Assembly: GCA_041676645.1 (NCBI GenBank)
Contig: JBAYRO010000145.1
Location: 1-5,939 of the forward strand
DNA length: 5,939 bases
Reading direction: 5' to 3'
Source of the DNA: JAMLIN01 sp041676645
GTDB taxonomy: Bacteria > Pseudomonadota > Gammaproteobacteria > Burkholderiales > Burkholderiaceae_E
Part shown: positions 1 through 5,795 of the stretch, in pieces
Numbering within the stretch: position 1 is the first letter of the stretch
Layout of the letters: each line of letters starts with the position of its first letter
Notes under the pieces: generated by a model
Told to the model about the DNA's origin: nothing
The model's input: the letters and a program-made list of their open reading frames with translations, nothing else
Database searches by the model: none
Position numbers and translations under genes: made by a program

Positions 1-14
1 ACTGAGCCAGCCGC

Positions 15-1862
15 CTACGTCGGCGAATCCGGGTGCGGACGCATCGGCACTCCGACCAGCTCGTGGATCTCCGCTTCGCCGAGCGTTTCGCGCTCGAGCA
101 GCGCTTCGGCGCTGCGCTCGAGGCCGGCGCGGTTCTCGACCAGGATGGCGGTGGCCACGTCGAAGGCGCGGGCTACGAAGCCGCGGATCGCTTCGTCGAT
201 CTCGCGGGCGGTTTCCTCGGCATGGTTGCGCGGCGAGGCCACCATCTGCTGGACCGGCAGCATGGACTGGCGCTGCGGTTCGTAGACGACCAGTCCGAGC
301 TCGTCGCTCATGCCGTAGCGGGTGACGATGCTGCGGGCGATCTCGCTCACCCGGTCGAGGTCGTCGGCGGCGCCGGTGGAGATCTCGCCGAAGACCAGCA
401 CTTCGGCGGCGCGTCCGCCCAGCAGGACGCTCATGCGGTTCTCGAGTTCGCTGCGGGTCATGAGATAGCGGTCGCCGGTGGGCCGCTGCATGGTGTAGCC
501 GAGCGCGCCGATGCCCCGCGGGATCACCGAGACCTTCTGCACCGGATCCTGCCCCGGCAGGCACATCGCGACGATCGCGTGGCCCATCTCGTGATAGGCG
601 ACGACCTTGCGCTCGAGCGGGTTCATCACCCGGTTGCGCTTCTCGAGCCCGGCGACGATGCGCTCGATCGCCTCGGTGAAATCGCCCACGCCCACCTTCT
701 CCCGGCCGTGCCGGGTGGCGACGATCGCCGCTTCGTTGACGAGGTTGGCGAGGTCCGCGCCGGTGAAGCCCGGGGTCAACGCGGCGACCGTCTCCAGGTC
801 GAGCGCCGGATCGATGCTGATCTTGCCGATATGCACCTTCAGGATCTGCACCCGGCCCACCTTGTCCGGGCGGTCGACCAGGACCTGGCGGTCGAAGCGA
901 CCGGCCCGCAGCAAGGCCGGATCCAGCACTTCGGGCCGGTTGGTGGCGGCGAGCAGCACCAGTCCGCCCCGCGGATCGAAGCCGTCGAGTTCGGCGAGCA
1001 GCTGGTTGAGCGTCTGCTCCTTCTCGTCGTGCCCCCCGCCCATGTTGCCGAAGGCGCCGCGGGCCCGGCCGAGCGCGTCGATTTCGTCGATGAAGATGAT
1101 CGCCGGCGACTGCTTGGCGGCTTCGGCGAAGAGGTCGCGCACCCGGGCGGCGCCCACCCCGACGAACATCTCGACGAACTCGGAGCCGTTGATCGAGAAG
1201 AACGGCACGCCGGCCTCGCCGGCGACGGCCCGCGCCAGCAATGTCTTGCCGGTACCGGGCGGCCCGACCAGCAGGATGCCCTTGGGCAGGCGGGCGCCGA
1301 GCCGGCCGTATTGCTCCGGCGACTTGAGGAAGCCGACGATCTCCTCGAGCTCGGCCTTTGCCTCGTCGACGCCCGCGACATCGGCGAAGCCGACCTTGAT
1401 GTCGGTCTCGACGTAGACCTTGGCCTTGCTCTTGCCCACCGACAGCAGGCCGCCCCCGATGCCGCCGCGCTGCTGCATGCGGCGGATCATCCAGTACCAG
1501 AAGCCGATCAGCAGTGCCATCGGCAGCACCCAGCCGAGGATGTCGCCCAGCAGGTTGCTCTCGACCGTGCCGGTGAACGTGACGTTGTGCTTGGCGAGGG
1601 CGTCGGCGAGTTCGGGATCGACCCGCACGGTGACGAACTCGCGCCGCCCCGTGGGCAGCGGCTCGACCAGGCGCCCGCGGACCTGGTTCTCGGAGACCCA
1701 GACCTCCTCGACGTTGCCGGCGTCGAGCTGCTGCATCAGGGCGCTGTAGGGTAGCGCCTCGATGGTGCGGTAGCTGGTCCACAATGACTGGAACGCCAGC
1801 AGCAGCAGGATCGCGCCCAGCGAATACCAGAAGTTGAAGCGTGTTTGCTGTTGCGTGGCCAT
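15..1862 (-). CDS. ftsH: ATP-dependent zinc metalloprotease FtsH
   Basis: Inner-membrane AAA+ protease that unfolds and degrades damaged membrane proteins and some soluble regulators; the family works as a hexamer. The 615-residue protein is complete. It has two N-terminal membrane segments (about 11-29 and 105-125) flanking a periplasmic domain. The AAA module carries Walker A GPPGTGKT (200-207), the pore motif FVGVG (233-237), Walker B IIFIDEID (255-262) and the second region of homology around 306-326 with the arginine fingers in GRFDR. The peptidase domain has the zinc motif HEMGH (424-428), and the third zinc ligand is probably an Asp in STGAADD (495-501). E. coli FtsH is longer (644 aa) and has HEAGH; this one lacks the long C-terminal tail. 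The start is the ATG at 1862, with an AAGGAGG upstream. It stands alone, divergent from nnrS, with no ftsJ visible on its 5' side. It may therefore be an accessory FtsH copy rather than the housekeeping one (inference). Confidence 0.97.
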   Translation of the reverse strand: MATQQQTRFNFWYSLGAILLLLAFQSLWTSYRTIEALPYSALMQQLDAGNVEEVWVSENQVRGRLVEPLPTGRREFVTVRVDPELADALAKHNVTFTGTVESNLLGDILGWVLPMALLIGFWYWMIRRMQQRGGIGGGLLSVGKSKAKVYVETDIKVGFADVAGVDEAKAELEEIVGFLKSPEQYGRLGARLPKGILLVGPPGTGKTLLARAVAGEAGVPFFSINGSEFVEMFVGVGAARVRDLFAEAAKQSPAIIFIDEIDALGRARGAFGNMGGGHDEKEQTLNQLLAELDGFDPRGGLVLLAATNRPEVLDPALLRAGRFDRQVLVDRPDKVGRVQILKVHIGKISIDPALDLETVAALTPGFTGADLANLVNEAAIVATRHGREKVGVGDFTEAIERIVAGLEKRNRVMNPLERKVVAYHEMGHAIVAMCLPGQDPVQKVSVIPRGIGALGYTMQRPTGDRYLMTRSELENRMSVLLGGRAAEVLVFGEISTGAADDLDRVSEIARSIVTRYGMSDELGLVVYEPQRQSMLPVQQMVASPRNHAEETAREIDEAIRGFVARAFDVATAILVENRAGLERSAEALLERETLGEAEIHELVGVPMRPHPDSPT

Positions 1863-1875
1863 GGCGGGTCGGTCG

Positions 1876-1882
1876 CCTCCTT
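1876..1882 (-). promoter_or_regulatory. Ribosome binding site of ftsH
   Basis: On the minus strand this reads AAGGAGG, a full Shine-Dalgarno match. It lies 13 bases before the ATG at 1862, slightly further than usual, and no other start codon lies nearer in frame. This supports the chosen ftsH start. Confidence 0.75.
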
Positions 1883-1913
1883 GTGCCCCAAGCGTACCGC
1901 TTTCCGAAGGGCG

Positions 1914-1930
1914 CCGCCCGTGGCGGGCGG
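1914..1930. repeat. Perfect 7-bp inverted repeat in the ftsH-nnrS intergenic region
   Basis: CCGCCCG, a 3-base loop TGG, then CGGGCGG: a perfect GC-only hairpin ending 12 bases before the nnrS ATG at 1943. No T-tract follows in either direction, so it does not look like an intrinsic terminator. As RNA it would sit in the leader of nnrS, where a Shine-Dalgarno would be expected, and no good one is visible. It could be an operator, a translation-limiting hairpin, or chance in GC-rich sequence. Confidence 0.5.
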
Positions 1931-1942
1931 ATCCCTCACGCC

Positions 1943-3202
1943 ATGACCGAAATCAATGCCAGGGAGCCCGTATCGCGATACGCTGCGGCCATGGCCATTC
2001 GTTCGATCGCTCGCCCCGGCGCGAGCCAGCCAGCGCCGCCGCCGGACGCGACGGCCTCGTTCGCGCTGTTCAATCTCGGGTTTCGCCCCTTCTACTTCGT
2101 CGCGGCCACCTACGCCGCGCTGAGCATTCCCCTGTGGCTGCTCGTCTGGGCCGGCCTGGTGCCGATGCGCGTGAGCTTCGCCACCCAGTGGTGGCATACG
2201 CACGAGATGGTGTTCGGCTTCGCGCTGGCCGTCGTGATCGGCTTCCTCCTCACCGCGGCGCGCGCCTGGACCGGCATCGATACACCCAACGGCAACCGGC
2301 TGGTGGGCCTGGTCGCCCTCTGGCTGGGCGCGCGCATCTTCTTTCACGCCGGGCTGATCGTGGCCGGGGTCGTGATCGAACTGGTGCTCATCGTGCTGGC
2401 GGCCAGCGCGATCCTGCGGGTGCTCGTCGTCGCCGGCAACCGGCGCAATCTCTTCGTGGTCCTGATCCTCGCGGTGCTCGGCGCCATGGACATCGCCTTC
2501 GCGCTGGCGGCCGGCGGCTGGATCGCCTGGTCGCCCGATGCCCCGCTGCGCGCCGCGCTCTACCTGATCGTGATGCTCACCGCGGTGTTCGGCGGCCGGG
2601 TGATCCCCTCCTTCACCGCCAATGCCCTGATGGGGATCCGCCAGTTCCAGCGCTCCTGGCTCGATGCCGCGGCCATCGTCGCCGCGATCGCGGCACTGCT
2701 GGCCGACCTGGTCTTCGCCGGCGGCGTCGTGGTGGCGCTGCTGGCCGGCATCGCGGCCCTGGCGCATGCGCTGAGGCTGGCCGGCTGGAACCCGCTCGCC
2801 ACCCGCCACAAGCCGATCCTCTGGATCCTGCATGCGGCGTATGCCTGGATGCCGATCGGCTTCGCCCTGCTCGCCTGCTCGGCGCTGGGGCTGGTCGCCC
2901 GGCCCCTGGCGCTGCATGCCTTCGCCGTCGGCCTGATCGGCGGCCTGATCATCGGCATGATCACCCGCACGGCCCTCGGCCACACCGGCCGCCCCCTGGC
3001 CGCCGGCGGATCCGAAACGGCGATGTACCTGCTGGTGATGCTCGCCGCCCTCACCCGGGTCGTCGGGCCGCTGCTGCTGCCGGCGCAGACCCTGCACTTC
3101 TATGTAATCTCGGGCATCGCCTGGGCCGGCGCCTTCGCCGTGTACGCGATCGTCTACTGGCCACGCCTGTCGCAGCCGCGGATCGACGGCCGGCCGGGCT
3201 GA
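1943..3202 (+). CDS. nnrS: NnrS family membrane protein
   Basis: NnrS proteins are polytopic heme- and copper-containing membrane proteins, described in denitrifiers and pathogens as protecting against nitric oxide and nitrosative stress. The biochemical activity is unsettled. The 419-residue product is almost entirely hydrophobic, with about twelve predicted membrane segments. Family hallmarks visible in order are NLGFRPFYF (44-52), WWHTHEMVFGFA (83-94) with the His and Glu of the family signature, FLLTAARAWTG (101-111), GGRVIPSFTANAL (217-229) and MITRTALGHTGRPL (339-352). Conserved histidines in these blocks are candidate metal ligands. The ATG at 1943 is preferred. The frame opens upstream to an ATG at 1841, but that start would lie inside ftsH and add a non-hydrophobic 34-residue leader. 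An in-frame ATG at 1991 would also keep all motifs. No strong ribosome binding site precedes either start. It is divergent from ftsH and separated from arsR by 85 bases that contain a promoter-like -10, so it is probably not part of the ars operon. Confidence 0.92.
   Translation: MTEINAREPVSRYAAAMAIRSIARPGASQPAPPPDATASFALFNLGFRPFYFVAATYAALSIPLWLLVWAGLVPMRVSFATQWWHTHEMVFGFALAVVIGFLLTAARAWTGIDTPNGNRLVGLVALWLGARIFFHAGLIVAGVVIELVLIVLAASAILRVLVVAGNRRNLFVVLILAVLGAMDIAFALAAGGWIAWSPDAPLRAALYLIVMLTAVFGGRVIPSFTANALMGIRQFQRSWLDAAAIVAAIAALLADLVFAGGVVVALLAGIAALAHALRLAGWNPLATRHKPILWILHAAYAWMPIGFALLACSALGLVARPLALHAFAVGLIGGLIIGMITRTALGHTGRPLAAGGSETAMYLLVMLAALTRVVGPLLLPAQTLHFYVISGIAWAGAFAVYAIVYWPRLSQPRIDGRPG
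1969..1982. repeat. 14-bp perfect palindrome near the nnrS start
   Basis: CGTATCGCGATACG is perfectly self-complementary over 14 bp. It lies between the two candidate nnrS start codons (1943 and 1991). If 1991 is the true start, it would sit in the untranslated leader as a possible operator; otherwise it codes for residues near the N-terminus. It matches no FNR-type (TTGAT-N4-ATCAA) or other regulator site I recognise. Confidence 0.4.
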
Positions 3203-3264
3203 TTTCGCTCCGATCGACCTTCCTTCCACTGCGAACGACAGGCCTCATGTTCATGCACGGATAC

Positions 3265-3270
3265 TATAAT
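3265..3270 (+). promoter_or_regulatory. Perfect -10 element (TATAAT) of the ars operon promoter
   Basis: TATAAT is a full consensus -10 in an AT-rich patch (about 3258-3300) that stands out from the GC-rich surroundings. It ends 17 bases before the arsR ATG, predicting transcription from about 3277 and a leader of roughly 11 bases. No convincing TTGACA is found 16-18 bases upstream (CCTCAT at 3243-3248 is the nearest by position). ACTAT is directly repeated at 3263-3267 and 3274-3278, 11 bp apart, and an imperfect dyad, ATAATTCGACTAT, spans 3266-3278. These overlap the -10 and are candidates for the ArsR operator, which would place the repressor over the promoter. Confidence 0.6.
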
Positions 3271-3287
3271 TCGACTATCCTAAAATC

Positions 3288-3614
3288 ATGGAAGAATATG
3301 ATGTCGTCCGTGCCCTGAGTGCGCTTGCCCATCCGATGCGCCTGAAGGCCTTTCGTGCGCTCGTGGTCGCCGGCTCCGCAGGCATGACCCCCGGCGTCCT
3401 CCAGGAGCAGCTGCATGTACCACCCGCCACGCTGTCGTTCCACCTCAAGGAACTCAGCCAGGCGGGACTCGTCACCGCCGAGCGAGCGAGCCGAAACATC
3501 ATCTACCGGGCGGCGTTCGACGAGATGAACGCGCTGCTTGGCTACCTGACCGAGAACTGCTGCGCGGGCGAAGCCTGTGCGGTCGACGCCACCCAGGCGG
3601 CCTATGGCTGCTGA
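3288..3614 (+). CDS. arsR: ArsR/SmtB family arsenic-responsive repressor
   Basis: Winged-helix homodimeric repressor of the downstream arsenic genes; members of this family leave DNA when As(III) binds cysteine thiols. The 108-residue length is normal. The N-terminal helices start with ALSALAHPMRLKAFRAL (9-25). The recognition helix region is LHVPPATLSFHLKELSQAGLV (42-62), and the wing follows with RASRNIIYRA (66-75). The usual ELCVCDL metal site of plasmid R773-type ArsR is absent. Instead there is a C-terminal cluster, ENCCAGEAC (89-97), giving Cys91, Cys92 and Cys97, plus a last-residue Cys108. This resembles the Cys-Cys plus distal Cys site known from Acidithiobacillus ferrooxidans ArsR. 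The ATG at 3288 gives the standard family N-terminus, although no Shine-Dalgarno precedes it. It is the first gene of the operon. Confidence 0.93.
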   Translation: MEEYDVVRALSALAHPMRLKAFRALVVAGSAGMTPGVLQEQLHVPPATLSFHLKELSQAGLVTAERASRNIIYRAAFDEMNALLGYLTENCCAGEACAVDATQAAYGC

Positions 3615-3633
3615 CGACAATCGCGAGTCGAAC

Positions 3634-3684
3634 ATGAAGCGATTCCACGTGCATTTCGACGTCAACGACCTGCCCTGTTGCTGA
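3634..3684 (+). pseudogene. 16-codon ORF, possible collapsed remnant of arsI/cadI
   Basis: ATG to TGA encodes MKRFHVHFDVNDLPCC. From memory, ArsI/CadI-family proteins (VOC-fold; ArsI is a C-As lyase that demethylates trivalent methylarsenicals, normally about 150-160 residues) begin very similarly, in the form MKR-x-H-V/I-H-x-x-V-x-DL. Many members also end in cysteine pairs. arsI/cadI commonly lies between arsR and arsC in proteobacterial operons, which is exactly this position. The simplest reading is an in-frame deletion joining the first 13 codons to the last three. It lies 19 bases after the arsR stop and 10 bases before arsC. The Shine-Dalgarno of the next gene (GAGG, 3683-3686) overlaps its stop. 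Its own ribosome binding site is weak (GCGAG, 3623-3627). Alternatives are a functional Cys-Cys micropeptide, a translational coupling leader, or chance. No catalytic residues of ArsI remain. Confidence 0.5.
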
Positions 3685-3686
3685 GG
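3683..3686 (+). promoter_or_regulatory. Ribosome binding site of the first arsC
   Basis: GAGG, 8 bases before the ATG at 3695. It overlaps the stop codon of the preceding 16-codon ORF, so translation of the two could be coupled. It supports the chosen start. Confidence 0.6.
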
Positions 3687-3694
3687 CTGCCGAC

Positions 3695-4189
3695 ATGACC
3701 CCACCGCCGTACAACGTGCTGTTCATCTGCACCGGCAATTCCGCCCGCTCCATCCTGGCCGAGGCCATCCTGAACCACCTCGGACAGGGGCGGTTCCAGG
3801 CCTGGTCCGCGGGCAGCCAACCGAAAGGCACGGTGCATCCGCTCGCCCTGGACCGGCTCGAGAAGATGCGTATCCCGACCGCGGGATTGCGCAGCAAGGG
3901 CTGGGACGAGTTCGCACTGCCCGGCGCTCCGGCGCTGCACTTCGTGTTCACGGTCTGCGACCAGGCCGCCGGCGAGGCCTGTCCGGTGTGGCCGGGACAA
4001 CCGATGACCGCGCACTGGGGCATGCCCGACCCGGCCGCGGTGCGCGGCAGCCCGGCCGACCAGGAGCAGGCCTTTCTCGATACGGCCATCACCGTCAAGC
4101 GGCGCATCGAGCTGTTCCTGGCGCTGCCCATCGACGCGCTCGACCGGATGGCGCTGCAGTCGCGGCTCGGGGACATCGGCACGCACTGA
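3695..4189 (+). CDS. arsC: Arsenate reductase ArsC, low-molecular-weight phosphatase fold (first copy)
   Basis: Cytoplasmic enzyme reducing arsenate to arsenite, the form exported by Acr3. The 164-residue protein has the phosphatase-like P-loop CTGNSARS (C12-X5-R18-S19), with Cys12 as the attacking thiol. The redox pair is Cys88 and Cys96 in VCDQAAGEACPVWPG, and the likely general acid is Asp112 in WGMPDP. This three-cysteine layout is that of the ArsC class related to B. subtilis and S. aureus ArsC. It is unrelated to the glutaredoxin-linked E. coli R773 type. Here the two later cysteines are eight residues apart, against seven in those Gram-positive enzymes. Whether thioredoxin is the reductant cannot be read from sequence. 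A GAGG precedes the ATG by 8 bases. The second arsC starts 3 bases after its stop, so the two are probably translationally coupled. Confidence 0.92.
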   Translation: MTPPPYNVLFICTGNSARSILAEAILNHLGQGRFQAWSAGSQPKGTVHPLALDRLEKMRIPTAGLRSKGWDEFALPGAPALHFVFTVCDQAAGEACPVWPGQPMTAHWGMPDPAAVRGSPADQEQAFLDTAITVKRRIELFLALPIDALDRMALQSRLGDIGTH

Positions 4190-4192
4190 GCC

Positions 4193-4681
4193 ATGACGAC
4201 CAATATCCTGATTCTCTGCACCCACAACTCGGCCCGGAGCGTCCTCGCCGAGGGGATGCTCAACCACTGGGCCGACAGGCTCGGCAAGGCGGTTCGCGCC
4301 TACAGCGCCGGCAGCGCCCCGAGCGGCCGGATCAATCCCCATGCCCTCGAAACGCTGGCGGGGGCCGGCATCGATACCTCGTCGTTTCGCAGCAAGAGCT
4401 GGGACGAATTCACCGGTCCCGACGCGCCCCACATGCGCCTCGTCATCACGGTATGCGACAACGCGGCCAGCGAAGCCTGTCCGTTCTGGCCGGGCAGCCC
4501 GGTGCAGGGCCATTGGGGCTATCCGGATCCGTCCGGTGCCCCGGAGGGCGAAAGACTGACCGCCTTCGAACTGACGCGCCAGGCGCTCGGCTACCGGATG
4601 CTGCAGCTGTTGTCGCATGAGCTCGACACCATGACCGATGCGCAACTGCGCGAACTGCTCGCCACCATCGAGGCACGCTGA
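4193..4681 (+). CDS. arsC: Arsenate reductase ArsC, low-molecular-weight phosphatase fold (second copy)
   Basis: A second complete arsenate reductase of the same fold, 162 residues. The P-loop is CTHNSARS (C9-X5-R15-S16), with His in place of the Gly of the first copy. The redox pair is Cys88 and Cys96 in VCDNAASEACPFWPG, and Asp112 lies in WGYPDP. All catalytic positions are intact, so it should be active. The N-terminal halves of the two copies align closely (NSARS-LAE, LNH, SAGS, RSK-WDEF, TVCD-AA-EACP-WPG), but the C-terminal thirds differ strongly. This points to an old duplication or separate recruitment rather than a recent tandem copy. It has no ribosome binding site of its own at a useful distance, and the 3-base gap after the first arsC suggests coupled translation. 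acr3 follows at once. Relatives in this family include protein tyrosine phosphatases, but the two extra cysteines and the operon favour arsenate reduction. Confidence 0.9.
   Translation: MTTNILILCTHNSARSVLAEGMLNHWADRLGKAVRAYSAGSAPSGRINPHALETLAGAGIDTSSFRSKSWDEFTGPDAPHMRLVITVCDNAASEACPFWPGSPVQGHWGYPDPSGAPEGERLTAFELTRQALGYRMLQLLSHELDTMTDAQLRELLATIEAR
4670..4673 (+). promoter_or_regulatory. Ribosome binding site deciding the acr3 TTG start
   Basis: GAGG, 9 bases before the TTG at 4683, inside the end of the second arsC. The in-frame ATG at 4638 would overlap arsC by 44 bases and lacks such a signal (the nearby ATGACCGATG context has no purine-rich box at the right distance). Confidence 0.5.
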
Positions 4682-4682
4682 A

Positions 4683-5795
4683 TTGACTACCAGTAGCCAG
4701 TCGACCGCATCCGCACGTCCCGCCAGGCCCGCCAGGCCCGCCATCAGCTTCTTCGAGCGTTATCTCACCCTCTGGGTGTTCGCGTGCATCGTGGCCGGCA
4801 TCGCGCTCGGCCAGGTGCTGCCGGGGCCGGTCCAGGCCGTGGGGCGACTGGAGTTCGCCAACGTCAACCTGCCGGTGGGCTTGCTCATCTGGGTGATGAT
4901 CATTCCGATGCTGCTGCGGGTCGACTTCGGCGCACTGCGCGAAGTCGGACAGCACTGGCGGGGCATCGGCGTCACCCTGTTCATCAACTGGGCGGTCAAG
5001 CCCTTTTCGATGGCCCTGCTGGCCTGGGTCTTCATCCGGCACGTCTTCGCGCCGTACCTGCCGGCCGAACAGCTCGACAGCTATGTGGCGGGCCTCATCC
5101 TGCTGGCGGCGGCGCCCTGCACCGCGATGGTGTTCGTCTGGAGCCGGCTCACCAACGGGCATCCGCTGTTCACCCTGTCCCAGGTGGCGCTCAACGACGC
5201 CATCATGGTGTTCGCCTTCGCGCCCATCGTGGCACTGCTGCTGGGGCTGTCGGCAATCACCGTGCCCTGGGACACGCTCATCACCTCGGTGGTGCTCTAC
5301 ATCGTCGTGCCGGTCATCCTGGCGCAGGCGTGGCGCCGGAAGCTGCTCGAGCGCGGCCCGCAGGCGCTCGAAGCGACGCTCGCCCGCATCGGGCCCTGGT
5401 CCATTACCGCGCTGCTCGCAACGCTCGTCCTGCTGTTCGCGTTCCAGGGCGAAGCCATCCTGAAGCAGCCACTGGTCATCGTGATGCTGGCGGTGCCCAT
5501 CCTCATCCAGGTGTTCTTCAACTCCGGACTGGCCTACTGGCTGAACCGCCGGGTCGGGGAAGCACATAACGTCGCCTGTCCCTCGGCCCTCATCGGCGCA
5601 AGCAATTTCTTCGAGCTCGCGGTGGCTGCCGCCATCAGCCTGTTCGGCTTCGAATCCGGGGCGGCGCTGGCTACCGTCGTCGGTGTGCTCATCGAGGTGC
5701 CGGTGATGCTGCTCGTTGTGCGAATCGTCAACCGGAGCAAGGGGTGGTACGAGCGCGACTCTCGCAACCCGAGTCACGCATCCGAATCAGGTTGA
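4683..5795 (+). CDS. acr3: ACR3-family arsenite efflux transporter
   Basis: Inner-membrane permease of the BART superfamily that exports As(III), completing detoxification after ArsC. With the TTG start the product is 370 residues, within the usual range for bacterial Acr3, with about ten hydrophobic segments. Family signatures are SFFERYLTLWVF (22-33), NLPVGLLIWVMIIPML (62-77), AAAPCTAMVFVWS (142-154) holding the conserved essential-type Cys146, NDAIMVFAFAP (171-181), CPSALIGASNFFELAVA (299-315) and GVLIEVPVMLLVV (334-346) with the conserved Glu338. TTG is preferred because it gives the normal N-terminus just ahead of FFERYLTLWV and has GAGG 9 bases upstream. The ATG at 4638 would add 15 residues read from the end of arsC. 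The N-terminal tail carries an Arg-Pro-Ala repeat encoded by a 9-bp tandem repeat. Its stop lies 1 base after the second arsC stop plus the gene length, and its end overlaps the opposite-strand MFS gene by 9 bp. Confidence 0.94.
   Translation: MTTSSQSTASARPARPARPAISFFERYLTLWVFACIVAGIALGQVLPGPVQAVGRLEFANVNLPVGLLIWVMIIPMLLRVDFGALREVGQHWRGIGVTLFINWAVKPFSMALLAWVFIRHVFAPYLPAEQLDSYVAGLILLAAAPCTAMVFVWSRLTNGHPLFTLSQVALNDAIMVFAFAPIVALLLGLSAITVPWDTLITSVVLYIVVPVILAQAWRRKLLERGPQALEATLARIGPWSITALLATLVLLFAFQGEAILKQPLVIVMLAVPILIQVFFNSGLAYWLNRRVGEAHNVACPSALIGASNFFELAVAAAISLFGFESGAALATVVGVLIEVPVMLLVVRIVNRSKGWYERDSRNPSHASESG
4719..4743 (+). repeat. 9-bp tandem repeat in the acr3 N-terminal coding region
   Basis: The unit CCCGCCAGG occurs twice in full, followed by seven bases of a third (2.8 units). 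It encodes the RPARPARPA stretch at residues 12-20, ahead of the first membrane segment. The unit is a multiple of three, so slippage would lengthen or shorten the cytoplasmic tail without breaking the frame. Confidence 0.8.

Noticed and set aside
33..1754. A 573-residue open frame on the plus strand opposite ftsH
   Set aside because: It is antisense to a clearly functional ftsH, its translation is low-complexity (rich in Asp, His, Arg, Gly, Ala) and shows no domain; it is a by-product of GC-rich codon usage.
1880..1892. CTTG-N5-CAAG dyad as an FNR/NNR-type site for nnrS
   Set aside because: It lacks the TTGAT/ATCAA half-sites, is short, and overlaps the ftsH ribosome binding site.
1841..1942. 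N-terminal extension of nnrS to the ATG at 1841
   Set aside because: It would overlap the ftsH coding start by 22 bases and add non-conserved residues; the ATG at 1943 is sufficient.
3173..3201. Possible terminator hairpin at the nnrS end (CAGCC ... GGCTG)
   Set aside because: Only five base pairs close a long loop with little internal pairing, and no T-tract follows.
1736..3229. A 497-residue minus-strand open frame opposite nnrS, reading into ftsH in another frame
   Set aside because: Its composition is Gln/Asp/Arg/Gly-rich with no motif, and nnrS on the other strand has full family signatures.
4446..5777. A 443-residue minus-strand open frame opposite acr3
   Set aside because: It has a shadow-type composition rich in His, Asp, Gln and Arg, and is opposite a well-supported transporter.
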